From contig JACCEP010000007.1 in assembly GCA_013416395.1 (NCBI GenBank), positions 143,577 through 207,576 on the forward strand: a DNA stretch of 64,000 bases, in the 5' to 3' direction. The first letter of the stretch is position 1, and every line of letters begins with the position of its first letter. The notes beneath the pieces were generated by a model. That model was given only the letters and a program-made list of their open reading frames with translations. It was not told where the DNA came from and did no database searches. Position numbers and translations under genes: made by a program. Shown here in pieces: positions 55,633-64,000 of this stretch. The stretch is from Alcaligenaceae bacterium. Lineage in GTDB: Bacteria > Pseudomonadota > Gammaproteobacteria > Burkholderiales > Burkholderiaceae_B.

Positions 55633-56646
55633 TTACTGTTGAGTGTCTTGAACCAGTTTGACCAGATCCGCCGGCAGCTTGGCGGCGTGGCTATCGAACA
55701 CGCTCTGAGTCAGCTGCTTGAACTCTGCATTTTCAGCGTCGCTTGTTTCATGTATCTTTACGCCGCCATCCACAAACGCCTTGCGCGCGGCTTCTTCATT
55801 CTTCGGATAGTATTCGGTGCGCTGCAACTGCAATGCCTCGGCAGCCGCTTCCTGAATAACCTTCTGCGATGCGGGTGCAAGGCCGTCCCACCACTTCTTG
55901 TTAGCCATTGCAACCTGCATGCCGTAGTTATGGTTGGACGTAATGGCGTACTTCAATACTTCGTTATGCTTGGCGCCAAACAAATGAGGAAAGGTGTTCC
56001 CTTCTGCGTCTATGGTGCCCTGCTGCAACGCTGTGTAGACCTCACCCCATGCAATAGGGGCGGGGTTGGTGCCAAACGCCTTGGCAACATCCACTTCTAC
56101 CGGTGAATCCGTGGTGCGCATTTTCAGGCCTTTGAGGTCGGACGCTTTATTCAAAGGCTTGTCCACCGACACAAAGTTGCGGTATCCATACTCGGCATAC
56201 ATCACCGGCTCCATGCCAATATCATTGGCGACCTTTTTGAAGTACTCGTTCAACGGGCCGCCTGCATCCATGGATTTGTAAAAAGACTGCTGATACTTCG
56301 GTGAGGTGATATATGGAAGATCAAACACCGCATACATGGGTGAAAAATTGGCCAAATTGGGCGTCGAGCTCACGCCAATTTCGAGTGTGCCTTTCTGCGC
56401 GCCTTCCACCAGCACCCGATCGCTGCCCAATATCGCTGCTGCAAACACCTGCACCTGCATCTTGCCGTCTGATTTCTCTTTAACGAGATCCGCAAACTTC
56501 TGGTAAGCCATGGTGATGTGGTTTCCGGGGGGCGCGGTATGCGCAAGGCGGAACTTGAGCTTGGGCCCGTCGTAGCTGGCCAGCGCTGGTGTGGTCGCGG
56601 CAAAGGCGAGCGCCAATGTAGAAATAAAGAGTATGGATTTGTTCAT
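55633..56646 (-). CDS. dctP: TRAP transporter substrate-binding protein (DctP)
   Basis: The 337-residue periplasmic receptor has a signal peptide (cut near ALASYD) and typical DctP blocks: LKFRLAHTAPPGNHITMAYQKFADLV, MQVQVFAAAILGSDRVLVEGAQKGTLEI split over the first lobe, and LKMRTTDSPVEVDVAKAFGTNPAPIAWGEVYTALQQG where the conserved arginine binds a carboxylate. The ATG at 56646 has a clear GAGGGG ribosome site; a longer frame to 56685 is not needed. First gene of the operon with the fused membrane protein. Confidence 0.9.
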   Translation of the reverse strand: MNKSILFISTLALAFAATTPALASYDGPKLKFRLAHTAPPGNHITMAYQKFADLVKEKSDGKMQVQVFAAAILGSDRVLVEGAQKGTLEIGVSSTPNLANFSPMYAVFDLPYITSPKYQQSFYKSMDAGGPLNEYFKKVANDIGMEPVMYAEYGYRNFVSVDKPLNKASDLKGLKMRTTDSPVEVDVAKAFGTNPAPIAWGEVYTALQQGTIDAEGNTFPHLFGAKHNEVLKYAITSNHNYGMQVAMANKKWWDGLAPASQKVIQEAAAEALQLQRTEYYPKNEEAARKAFVDGGVKIHETSDAENAEFKQLTQSVFDSHAAKLPADLVKLVQDTQQ

Positions 56647-57147
56647 GTCTGCCCCTCGTTGATAATCGATTTTCTGGACGAACAAAGGAAGACCGGCGGC
56701 GTAGCTGCCGTATTTTGTCGTCCGCGGTTTTTACTGTTTCTCAGCACAGTTTCTTGTTATTTTCACCAATAACAGGAACCATATGTTCCAATTATTGATA
56801 TTTGACTTGGATTCTACGGAGACGGATGATGCAAGTCAATGTAAGTCAGGTTGTTTTCAGGGTTTACCAGAGGACGAATTGTCCCGATCCTGTCACCGCG
56901 TCTACGCAACAGTATGCCGCCCGCCTTCAGGCGGTAGAATGCGGCACAGCAAGCCGACAATAAATGTTACGTGGTCATTGCGTTGAGCAGTGCTCCTCGA
57001 GCCGGGCCATCTACGCGAAGCTACACTAGCTCCACAACCTAAGTAAAAGCCTCTAGCCGCCGCAAACCCACCGCCGGTCTTTTTTTAATTATCCAGTGCC
57101 AGAAATTTTCAAGCTGGAGTTTTGCTTACTTTATTAGCCCCCCACCC
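56647..57147. other. Intergenic region between dctP and chrA
   Basis: No gene is supported in these 501 bases. A nested inverted repeat (GCCGC...GCGGC around CCGCC-TTCA-GGCGG) lies at about 56919-56945. The divergent promoters of the dctP operon and of chrA should be here. A 67-codon frame at 56783-56986 has no ribosome site or recognisable product. Confidence 0.45.
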
Positions 57148-58347
57148 ATGTCCGATGCCAACGATGACCGCAGCGTATTGTCTGTCTTTCTTGTTTTCCT
57201 TCGCCTTGGGTTAACCTCCTTTGGCGGGCCTATTGCGCATCTGGGTTACTTTCACCACGAATTTGTCACGCGACGGCGCTGGCTGTCCGAAAACAGCTAT
57301 GCAGATCTAGTCGCCTTGTGCCAGTTTTTGCCTGGCCCTGCAAGCAGTCAGGTCGGCATCGCGGTGGGGCTGTCGCGCGCTGGCTACGGCGGTGCACTGG
57401 CGGCATGGGCGGGCTTTACGCTGCCGTCGGCCATCACCCTGATCCTGTTTGCCCTCGGCATTGCCACCCATCCCGATGTCGTCCCGTCGGGAGTCTTGCA
57501 CGGGCTGAAGATCGTTGCCGTTGCCGTGGTCGCTCAAGCGATATGGGGTATGGCAGTCAAATTGTGTACGGACGGTCGTCGGGTCACGCTTATGGTGATC
57601 GCGGCCTGCCTGGTTTTATGGGTACCCTCTGCGTGGACTCAAATAGGCGTCATCGCCGCTGCAGGCGTTGCGGGCAGGCTGTTGTTTAAAAGCCAGCAAA
57701 GGGTCGCGCAAGATCACCTTTCTGTCAAAATCAGCCGCAAAACCGGTCTGGCCTGGCTGGCGCTGTTTTTCTTCGTGTTGATTGGCTTGCCGCTGCTTAC
57801 CCACGTTTTCATGAATCAAACCCTCGCCATTGTGGACGCGTTCTACCGTGTGGGTTCTCTGGTGTTTGGAGGAGGCCACGTAGTTCTGCCTTTGCTGCAA
57901 ACCGAAGTCGTACCGCCCGGTTGGGTTAGCAATGCATTGTTTCTCAATGGCTACGGCGCAGCACAGGCTGTGCCGGGCCCGTTGTTCACCTTTGCAGCCT
58001 TCCTGGGCGCATCCATAAACACTGCGATGCCGGGCTGGGCTACTGGACTGATATGTCTGCTGGCCATCTTCGCACCCTCATTCTTCCTGGTTTTCGGTGC
58101 GCTGCCATTTTGGGAAAGCCTACGCCGAAATACGGGCGCACAAAGCGCGCTGGCTGGGGTCAATGCGGCAGTCGTTGGATTACTAGTGGCTGCACTCTAT
58201 CAGCCTGTATGGATCAGTGCCATTCTTGAGGCGCACGACTTCGGTCTGGCACTTATTGCACTCGTCGCCCTCGTATTCTGGAAGCTTCCACCCTGGATGG
58301 TGGTTATGGGCAGCGCTGTAGCGGGCTGGCTGTTTAGTTTATTGTGA
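57148..58347 (+). CDS. chrA: Chromate transporter ChrA, full-length two-domain form
   Basis: The 399-residue inner-membrane protein has two CHR domains. The first carries FGGPIAHLGYFHHEFVTRRRWLSE and CQFLPGPASSQ (residues 22-72), the second VFGGGHVVLPLLQTEVV and AVPGPLFTFAAFLGA (about 235-290). It exports chromate using the proton gradient and gives resistance in characterised cases. No chrB or chrF regulator is adjacent and no ribosome site is evident before the ATG. It is the third CHR-family protein unit in the window besides the short pair at 666-1840. Confidence 0.92.
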   Translation: MSDANDDRSVLSVFLVFLRLGLTSFGGPIAHLGYFHHEFVTRRRWLSENSYADLVALCQFLPGPASSQVGIAVGLSRAGYGGALAAWAGFTLPSAITLILFALGIATHPDVVPSGVLHGLKIVAVAVVAQAIWGMAVKLCTDGRRVTLMVIAACLVLWVPSAWTQIGVIAAAGVAGRLLFKSQQRVAQDHLSVKISRKTGLAWLALFFFVLIGLPLLTHVFMNQTLAIVDAFYRVGSLVFGGGHVVLPLLQTEVVPPGWVSNALFLNGYGAAQAVPGPLFTFAAFLGASINTAMPGWATGLICLLAIFAPSFFLVFGALPFWESLRRNTGAQSALAGVNAAVVGLLVAALYQPVWISAILEAHDFGLALIALVALVFWKLPPWMVVMGSAVAGWLFSLL

Positions 58348-58368
58348 AGCTCGCGGGGCGAGCGCCCG

Positions 58369-58426
58369 CATGAACACATGAACACACAAACACACGAGCG
58401 AACGAACGAGCGAACGAGCGAACGAG
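58369..58426. repeat. Short degenerate tandem repeat after chrA
   Basis: Low-complexity DNA of the form GAACACAT/GAACACAC followed by three GAACGAGC-type units. It lies between the chrA stop and the convergent GntR gene stop. It is a simple-sequence repeat that could vary in length; no coding role. Confidence 0.6.
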
Positions 58427-58444
58427 TATCGCAAACGATAACCT

Positions 58445-59122
58445 CTACAAAAAAATCTTCGCCAACCCTTTCGTAACAGCCTCAACAATTTGATCCTGGC
58501 GCAATGAGATATGCGCGGTCATCAGTGACTGCATTTTCTCTGCATCGCGCTCCCGCAACGCCTCCAGCAAGGCCTTATGCTGATCCTGAGTCGAGGCACG
58601 CATGGTGTTATCCATGGATATCCAACGCATAAACCGGATACGGCGGCTGATCATGACCATAGTTCTTTCGAGCTCTGCGTTGCCCGTCATTTTGGCGAGC
58701 CTGGCGTGAAAGCCTTCGTCCAGCTCAACCAACTCGTTAACAGAGGTAGACGGTGCAACCGATCGACTACGCGTAAGGTATTCGCCCAACTCTGCAATTT
58801 GTTCATCTGTGGCTCGCTGCGCCGCATAGCGGCAGCATTCTTTCTCGATAGCCAGGCGCAGCTCGTACAGGTCTTTCATTTCTTTAACATCAAGCCTGCG
58901 TCGCACATAGCCACGACCTGACGCCTCCAGAAACCCTTCATAAGACAACGCCATCAATGCTTCGCGCACCGGTGTTCTGCTGACACCCAGCGACTCGGCC
59001 AGCTCTGCTTCGTTTAGCTTTTCACCTGGCTTGAATTCGTAAAAAATCGCCATGTTGCGAAGACGATCCAGCACGTCTTCACCGCGTTTTCCGCGTTCGG
59101 AGGAAATAGTTCGAGCTTGCAT
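58445..59122 (-). CDS. GntR family regulator, FCD (FadR) subfamily
   Basis: The regulator has a winged helix-turn-helix at the N-terminus (LNEAELAESLGVSRTPVREALMAL) and an all-helical FCD effector domain with a metal-binding set (EYLTRSRS region, DEGFHARLAKMTGN, and a late HKALLEALRERD). It is divergent from the ThDP-enzyme gene and probably controls it through the GTATAC-centred palindrome at 59197-59206. The ATG at 59122 (225 residues) is preferred; a GTG at 59149 would add nine residues. Neither has a clear ribosome site. Confidence 0.87.
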   Translation of the reverse strand: MQARTISSERGKRGEDVLDRLRNMAIFYEFKPGEKLNEAELAESLGVSRTPVREALMALSYEGFLEASGRGYVRRRLDVKEMKDLYELRLAIEKECCRYAAQRATDEQIAELGEYLTRSRSVAPSTSVNELVELDEGFHARLAKMTGNAELERTMVMISRRIRFMRWISMDNTMRASTQDQHKALLEALRERDAEKMQSLMTAHISLRQDQIVEAVTKGLAKIFL

Positions 59123-59196
59123 AGAAAGACTGTTCTTGTTGAAAGGCACCCGGATTATCTCATTTTCTCCAGGGCACTTTTATTTTGCATTCAATT

Positions 59197-59206
59197 CAGT
59201 ATACTG
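59197..59206. promoter_or_regulatory. Candidate GntR operator overlapping a -10 box
   Basis: CAGTATACTG is a perfect 10-bp palindrome in the gap between the divergent GntR and ThDP-enzyme genes, with the GTATAC core common in FCD-family operators. It contains TATACT, a near-consensus -10 for the rightward gene 34 bases before its start, so binding would block that promoter. Confidence 0.5.
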
Positions 59207-59239
59207 TTTTGCATACTTAAATTACACGAGGAATGCCGC

Positions 59240-60934
59240 ATGTCCAAACTGAACGGTGCCGAAGCAGTCGTCAAAATGTTGCAACTCAATGGCGTAAAGC
59301 ATATTTTTGGTCTCTGCGGAGACACCAGCCTGCCCTTTTACGACGCGCTGGCGCGCCTGGACCATGGCATAGACCATATCCTTACTCGTGACGAACGCAG
59401 TGCGGGTTATATGGCAGACGGTTATGCGCGCGTCACGGGTAAAGTCGGCGTCTGCGAAGGGCCCAGCGGCGGTGGCGCTACATATTTGCTACCCGCCTTG
59501 GTTGAAGCCAACGAGTCATCGGTCGCAGTACTGGGCATTACGTCAGACGTTTCCGTCGTATCACGCGGCAAGTACCCGTTGACCGAACTGGATCAGCAGT
59601 CGCTCTATCGCCCCCTCACAAAATGGAATACCACCATAGACCTGGCCAGCCAGATTCCCGGTGCCATCCGTGGCGCTTTCCGGGCGATGACAACCGGCAA
59701 GCCTGGCTCGGCACATATCTGCCTGCCTTACGATATTCAAAAGCACGAGGTCGACGCGCAAGACATCTGGGCTCAGCCACAACACGCAACGTTCCCGTCT
59801 ATGCGCTCGTGTGCTGCCCAGCCCGATATTGAGCAGGCTGCCGAAAAGCTGGTGGCATCCCGCGCCCCAGTCATTATTTGTGGCGGTGGCGTGGTGTTAT
59901 CTTCAGCTTGCCAGCAACTCGAAGCCTTGGCGGTATCGCTGAAAGCACCGGTCTGCACCACGGTCAGCGGCAAGGGCAGCCTTGCCGACGAGCACGCTCT
60001 GAATGCTGGCGTTGTCGGCACAAACGGCGGGGTGCTGGCCACGCGTGAAGTGGTCCAGCAGGCCGATCTCGTACTATTTATTGGCTGCCGCGCCGGATCC
60101 ACCACCACTGAACACTGGAAATTCCCTGACAGCAAGGCGTTTGTAATCCATATCGATGCAGACCCTATGGTCGTCGGCGCCAATTACCGCACCGAAATCG
60201 GTTTGGTCGGAGACGCTCTGCTCACGCTGACGGCGCTAAACGAAGCCATCGCCCCTCGCCTGAACCAGCGGGTAGACGGCGCTGTGGACGGCTACGCCAT
60301 TGTTCAGAAAGCGCACGCAGAAAAGAACCGGTTCTTTGCAGAGCTGGCCAAATCGAACGATACGCCTATCAAGCCTGAACGCGTCGTCGATGCACTTAAC
60401 CGTTTTCTGCCAGCCGAAGCCATTGTGGTGGCCGACCCAGGCACGCCTTGCCCTTATTTTTCGGCCTACTTCAACGCACCTCAGGCGGGTCGCCATTTCA
60501 TCACCAATCGCGCTCATGGCGCCCTGGGCTTCGCAATGGCCGCCGGAATGGGTGCGTCATTTGGTCGGCCAAACGCCATGGTGGTGTCGGTAATGGGCGA
60601 CGGCAGCTTTGGCTTTACCTGCGGCGAACTGGAAACCATTGGACGGCACAACATTCCTCTGAAAATGATTGTGTTCTCTAATTCCGTATTCGGCTGGATC
60701 AAGGCCAGCCAGAAAACAGGGTATGGTGAACGTTATTTTTCCGTCGACTTTGACCAGACCAATCATGCGCGGGTGGCTGAAGCCTTCGGCATCAAGGCCT
60801 TTCGTGTCGAAGACCCAGCACAACTAGACCAAACCATTAAAGCAGCCATCGCGTTCGACGGGCCTGTTCTGATTGACATCATTTCACAGCAACTGCAGGA
60901 TACCGCTGTACCTGTCAGCCAGTGGATGGGCTGA
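59240..60934 (+). CDS. Thiamine diphosphate-dependent enzyme, acetolactate-synthase-like
   Basis: The 564-residue enzyme has the three-domain fold of the pyruvate-oxidase/acetolactate-synthase family. The N-terminal Pyr domain carries the catalytic glutamate at 52 in TRDERSAGYMADGYAR. A middle domain spans about 185-330, and the C-terminal PP domain holds the ThDP motif starting GDGSFGFTCGELET and ending in SNS about 30 residues later. The substrate is a 2-oxo acid or similar; the branch is not the housekeeping IlvB (the Pyr-domain loop CEGPSGGGATYLLPALVEA is different). The ATG at 59240 follows GAGGAA; the frame continues upstream across the promoter and is not used. A Bug receptor gene follows at once. 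Confidence 0.87.
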   Translation: MSKLNGAEAVVKMLQLNGVKHIFGLCGDTSLPFYDALARLDHGIDHILTRDERSAGYMADGYARVTGKVGVCEGPSGGGATYLLPALVEANESSVAVLGITSDVSVVSRGKYPLTELDQQSLYRPLTKWNTTIDLASQIPGAIRGAFRAMTTGKPGSAHICLPYDIQKHEVDAQDIWAQPQHATFPSMRSCAAQPDIEQAAEKLVASRAPVIICGGGVVLSSACQQLEALAVSLKAPVCTTVSGKGSLADEHALNAGVVGTNGGVLATREVVQQADLVLFIGCRAGSTTTEHWKFPDSKAFVIHIDADPMVVGANYRTEIGLVGDALLTLTALNEAIAPRLNQRVDGAVDGYAIVQKAHAEKNRFFAELAKSNDTPIKPERVVDALNRFLPAEAIVVADPGTPCPYFSAYFNAPQAGRHFITNRAHGALGFAMAAGMGASFGRPNAMVVSVMGDGSFGFTCGELETIGRHNIPLKMIVFSNSVFGWIKASQKTGYGERYFSVDFDQTNHARVAEAFGIKAFRVEDPAQLDQTIKAAIAFDGPVLIDIISQQLQDTAVPVSQWMG

Positions 60935-60974
60935 TTCACTTCAAAACATCAAAATAAAAGCCAGGAGAGAGACA

Positions 60975-61964
60975 ATGCAACACTCGCGTAAACGACGTTT
61001 TTCAGGCGCCAGGGTGCTCAAGGTAGCGGGCACCTGCTTGCTGGCGCTATCGGCGCTGTCAACAGCCCACGCCGATCAACCGCCCATCAAATTGGTCGTG
61101 CCCTTTCCGCCAGGTGGCAGCACAGATATCGCTTCCCGCCTTATCCAGCCCAAGCTGGCAGAAATACTGGGTCGCAATGTAATCGTCGAAAACAAACCTG
61201 GCGCCGCAACGCAAATTGCCAGCCAATATGTGGCCGCGAGTAAGCCCGACGGCAATACATTGCTGGTCAGCTTTGATAGCCATTCGATCAACCCCATCAT
61301 ACGGCCACTGCCCTACGATACATTCAAAGACTTCAAGGGCATTACTTTTGCGCTACGGTTTCCACTGGTGATTGGTGCGTCGAAAGAAACGCCGGGCAAC
61401 AACCTAAAAGAGTTTATCGCCGCCGCGAAAAAAGCCCCGGACAAGTACAGCTATGCCTCGACAGGTGCCGGGTCGCTAAACCATCTGGCTGCTGAAGACC
61501 TCAAACGCAAGGCCGGCATTGAACTTCTGCATGTCCCCTTCGGCGGTGGCGGCCCGGCTATCCAGGCTTTATTGAGCGATGTGGCCAATATCACCTTCCT
61601 GAGTTATGCCGCATTAAGTTCACACATTGCCTCTGGCAATATCAAGGCCTTGGCAGTTACCGGCGCCAAACGCCTGCCAGACCTACCCAATGTTGCCACG
61701 GTGCAAGAGTCAGGCTACCCCGATTTTGAGGTCTACTCCTGGATTGGCATCTTCGCGCCCGCCAAAACACCCCAAGATATCGCCGACCATCTGACCGATG
61801 CCTTCCAGAAAGCCCTGAATGATCCCAAAGTCAAAGAAAGGCTGACCGGTCTGGGCTTTGAAGTGATGGCGACCGACGGCCCAACCGTTGACCGCTATGC
61901 GGTAGAGCAATACAAACGCTGGGACGAATTCGTTAAAAAGACGGGGCTATCGCTGAGCAAATAA
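60975..61964 (+). CDS. Bug-family (TctC-like) tripartite tricarboxylate receptor
   Basis: The 329-residue periplasmic receptor has a basic N-terminus, a hydrophobic core and a cleavage site near AHADQ. The Bug blocks are IKLVVPFPPGGSTDIASRLIQPKLAE, NVIVENKPGAATQIA and YSYASTGAGSLNHLAAEDLKRKAG. The ATG at 60975 has a GGAGAGAG ribosome site. It lies 40 bases after the ThDP-enzyme gene and is probably in its operon, so its ligand may feed that enzyme. No TctA/B genes are near. A terminator follows. Confidence 0.92.
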   Translation: MQHSRKRRFSGARVLKVAGTCLLALSALSTAHADQPPIKLVVPFPPGGSTDIASRLIQPKLAEILGRNVIVENKPGAATQIASQYVAASKPDGNTLLVSFDSHSINPIIRPLPYDTFKDFKGITFALRFPLVIGASKETPGNNLKEFIAAAKKAPDKYSYASTGAGSLNHLAAEDLKRKAGIELLHVPFGGGGPAIQALLSDVANITFLSYAALSSHIASGNIKALAVTGAKRLPDLPNVATVQESGYPDFEVYSWIGIFAPAKTPQDIADHLTDAFQKALNDPKVKERLTGLGFEVMATDGPTVDRYAVEQYKRWDEFVKKTGLSLSK

Positions 61965-61999
61965 GGCAGCTGCTACCTGCACTGCCTTGATCAGGGCAA

Positions 62000-62038
62000 A
62001 GCCCCTCGCGTGACTCCTCAACGCGAGGGGCTCTTGTT
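62000..62038 (+). terminator. Intrinsic terminator after the ThDP-enzyme/Bug operon
   Basis: A perfect 12-bp GC-rich stem (62000-62011 and 62021-62032) with a 9-base loop, followed by CTTGTTT. It lies 35 bases after the Bug stop and 17 before the convergent ABC-F stop. Symmetry may let it stop transcripts from both sides. Confidence 0.8.
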
Positions 62039-62048
62039 TACGTACTGG

Positions 62049-63725
62049 TCACGCCGCCTTGCGCGCCGACGACGCAACATCGCGCTGGCGTTTGGCCTCT
62101 TCCAGCAGATAAACCTGGTAGTCGTCCAGATCGCCGTCAAAGTCTTTAAGGCCGCCACGCGACACCAGCCAGAACTCATCGCACACCGAACGCAGCAAGG
62201 CCCGGTCATGGCTAACCAGCATCACAGACCCCTCAAACTCATTAAGAGCAACGCTGAGTGCTTCGCGGGTTGCGAGATCAAGGTGGTTGGTAGGCTCATC
62301 AAGCAAGAGCAAGTTAGGACGCAGCCACACAATCATGCACAGCACCAGGCGGGCCTTTTCGCCCCCGCTCATGCTGCCCACGCTTTGCTTGACCATGTCA
62401 CCACTGAAATTGAACGTGCCCAAGAAATTGCGCAGGCCCTGTTCACGGCAGTCCATGCCGCTAGGCCGCACAGCGGCAGGGGTATCGCGCACCAGCCGTA
62501 TCATGTGCTCCAGCGGGTTGTCAGCGGGCCGCAATACGTCGAGCTCTTGCTGCGAGAAGTAACCGATGTTCAGCCCCTTGCCCGTAATAAGCTCACCAGA
62601 GGTGGCCTGCAACGCGCCGGCCACGGTTTTAACCAAGGTCGACTTGCCCTGCCCGTTAGCACCCAAAATACCAATACGCTGCCCGGCCAATACCGAACGA
62701 TTGACGTTTTGCACAATCACCGTAGGCGGCGTGCCAGCAGGCGCGTCTTGCGCGGGCGGGTAACCAAAGCTGGCGTCTGATATGGTCAACATGGGGTTGG
62801 GCAGACTGAGCGGCTCTTTAAACTGAAACTGGAAATCAGCATCGGCCAGTATCGGCGCGATTTTCTCCATGCGCTCCAGAGCCTTGACCCGGCTTTGTGC
62901 CTGCTTGGCCTTGCTCGCTTTAGCTTTGAAGCGATCAATAAATTTTTGCAGATGCGCAACTTTTTCTTGCTGTTTGGCATGTGCCGCTTGTTGAAGCAAC
63001 ATTTGCTCGGCGCGCATGTCTTCAAACTTGCTGTAGTTGCCGCCGTAGCGCACCAGCTTGGCCTGATCAATATGCAGGGTAACGTTGGTGATCGCGTCCA
63101 GAAATTCGCGGTCATGACTAATGACCAGAATAGTGCCTGCATATTGCTTGAGCCAGGCTTCAAGCCACACGAGTGCATCCAGATCCAGGTGGTTGGTAGG
63201 CTCGTCAAGCAATAGCAAGTCAGACGGGCACATAAGGGCGCGTGCCAACTGCAACCGCATGCGCCAACCACCCGAAAAGCTGTTCACGGGGCGATCCAGC
63301 TCGGCAACACTAAAACCCAGACCAAGAATAAGCGCCTCAGCGCGTGCCGGGGCATCGTGCGCGCCGGCATCATGCAATGCCATATAGGCGTGCGCCATGC
63401 GCATACCATCATCGCTGTTCTCGGCGGCAGTCACTTCGGCTTGAGCAGCCTTAAGCGTAATATCGCCCTCAACCACGAAGTCTGTCGCACTCTGTTCGGT
63501 TTCGGGCATGTCTTGGGCAACTTGCGACATGCGCCATTGCGCCGGAATTGAAAACTCGCCGCCGTCTTCATGCAGCGTGCCATTGAGCACCGCAAACAGG
63601 GAAGACTTACCGGCGCCGTTGCGCCCGACTAGACCGACTTTTTCACCGGGGTTGAGTGTGACAGATGCTTGGTCCAGCAATACTTTGCTGCCGCGACGCA
63701 AGGTCACGTTTTTGAGGATGATCAT
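62049..63725 (-). CDS. ABC-F family ATPase (YheS/Uup-like)
   Basis: The 558-residue cytoplasmic protein has two ABC ATPase domains and no membrane segment. The first has Walker A GRNGAGKSS (34-42), signature FSGGWRMR and Walker B LLLLDEPTNHLD; the second has GANGQGKST, MSGGEKAR and the same DEPTNHLD. The charged linker (about 230-300, rich in Lys and Gln) is the ABC-F P-site tip region. ABC-F proteins bind the ribosomal E site and help stalled ribosomes. The length and the C-terminal tail resemble YheS of proteobacteria. It is convergent with the Bug gene and its promoter faces the IS element end. Confidence 0.9.
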   Translation of the reverse strand: MIILKNVTLRRGSKVLLDQASVTLNPGEKVGLVGRNGAGKSSLFAVLNGTLHEDGGEFSIPAQWRMSQVAQDMPETEQSATDFVVEGDITLKAAQAEVTAAENSDDGMRMAHAYMALHDAGAHDAPARAEALILGLGFSVAELDRPVNSFSGGWRMRLQLARALMCPSDLLLLDEPTNHLDLDALVWLEAWLKQYAGTILVISHDREFLDAITNVTLHIDQAKLVRYGGNYSKFEDMRAEQMLLQQAAHAKQQEKVAHLQKFIDRFKAKASKAKQAQSRVKALERMEKIAPILADADFQFQFKEPLSLPNPMLTISDASFGYPPAQDAPAGTPPTVIVQNVNRSVLAGQRIGILGANGQGKSTLVKTVAGALQATSGELITGKGLNIGYFSQQELDVLRPADNPLEHMIRLVRDTPAAVRPSGMDCREQGLRNFLGTFNFSGDMVKQSVGSMSGGEKARLVLCMIVWLRPNLLLLDEPTNHLDLATREALSVALNEFEGSVMLVSHDRALLRSVCDEFWLVSRGGLKDFDGDLDDYQVYLLEEAKRQRDVASSARKAA

Positions 63726-63783
63726 GGGGAAAGCCGAGGAGAACTACAGAGAAGGAGCAACATTTTACCATTTGAGCCACAAT

Positions 63784-64000
63784 TTGACCCGGTGCGCGGC
63801 AAGCCTCGGCCTTTAGGCCGGGGAAGGATAGCGCGAACGCCGCAGGCGTCCTTTGGGCGGTCAGTGTGGCGTCTGCTGCTGTTCGATGTACTGGCGGATG
63901 ATCTCGATGGGGGCACCACCACAGCTACCCGCAAAGTAGGACGGTGACCACAGGGCACCACCCCACAGTTTCTTGCGGATGCTCGGGTAGCTCTTCTTAC
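63784..64000 (-). mobile_element. End of an IS200/IS605-family element, cut by the right edge
   Basis: The tail of a TnpA gene (63861-64000) is followed, on the same strand, by a hairpin at 63804-63823 (CGGCCT TT AGGCCG core, extended by 3 pairs with one G-T). Subterminal hairpins of this kind are the ends that TnpA recognises in this family. A TTGA/TCAA tetranucleotide at 63784-63787 is a possible cleavage site and outer boundary. The other end and any tnpB gene would lie beyond the window. Confidence 0.7.
63861..64000 (-). CDS. tnpA: IS200/IS605-family transposase TnpA, C-terminal fragment
   Basis: The minus strand encodes a 45-residue end reading SIRKKLWGGALWSPSYF, then GSCGGAPIEIIRQYIEQQQ and a stop at 63861. 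This is the conserved C-terminal part of Y1-type (HUH) single-strand transposases: the LWGGALWSPSYF strand and the IRxYIExQ helix that normally carries, or lies next to, the catalytic tyrosine. The gene is cut only by the edge of the window; I see no damage in the part present. It lies just upstream of the ABC-F gene. Confidence 0.85.
   Translation of the reverse strand, partial: KKSYPSIRKKLWGGALWSPSYFAGSCGGAPIEIIRQYIEQQQTPH

Noticed and set aside
56783..56986. A 67-codon gene between dctP and chrA
   Set aside because: Atypical composition, no ribosome site and it runs across a nested inverted repeat; more likely non-coding.

Overview
The window looks like a chromosomal segment of a betaproteobacterium, most likely of the Burkholderiales/Alcaligenaceae type. 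This is inferred from the two orphan Bug-type (TctC-like) solute receptors, two TRAP transporters, a CaiB/HMG-CoA-lyase pair, an AlgR/LytS-like two-component pair, and a cyanophycin locus in the paired cphA'/cphA layout known from Bordetella and Ralstonia relatives. No rRNA or tRNA gene and no CRISPR array was seen.

Layout. 1-4119: the tail of an unknown gene, a short-chain chromate-transporter pair, an SDR oxidoreductase and an MFS exporter. 4520-9147: a cell-wall pair (L,D-transpeptidase and MepK-like endopeptidase), an aldehyde dehydrogenase and a DUF1345 membrane protein. 9303-18304: the cyanophycin locus. cphA' and cphA run left, an ABC exporter with a DUF1854 partner runs right, and a Tgl-like (transglutaminase-fold) protein converges on them. 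18408-25079: a YdcF protein, an FbpABC-type ferric iron operon with a candidate Fur box and a 13-bp tandem repeat ahead of it, and an exported argininosuccinate-lyase homologue.

25080-32220: a quinone oxidoreductase, then a TRAP transporter + HMG-CoA-lyase-like + CaiB operon facing its probable LysR regulator. 32694-35440: a NitT/TauT-type ABC importer. 35543-44354: a divergent LytS/LytTR two-component pair and a 2242-residue glycine-rich autotransporter. Both upstream regions carry the same motif (TTCGWCGAA/TCGACGAA), repeated in tandem with a 21-bp period. This suggests that the regulator controls itself and the adhesin.

44632-49507: an oxidoreductase, two proteins of unknown function, a Phd/RelE toxin-antitoxin pair and a glyoxalase-like protein. 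49615-56646: a catabolic island with ligJ-like 4-oxalomesaconate hydratase, a frameshifted ligK-like aldolase, a Bug receptor, a LysR regulator and a fused TRAP transporter. 57148-64000: a full-length ChrA, a GntR regulator divergent from a ThDP enzyme plus Bug receptor, an ABC-F ATPase, and the end of an IS200/IS605-family element running off the right edge.

Most genes are ordinary. The items that merit follow-up are the 21-bp repeats linking the two-component system to the autotransporter, the Tgl-like protein beside the cyanophycin genes, the exported lyase next to the iron operon, the minisatellite at the iron promoter, and the one-base deletion in the ligK-like gene.
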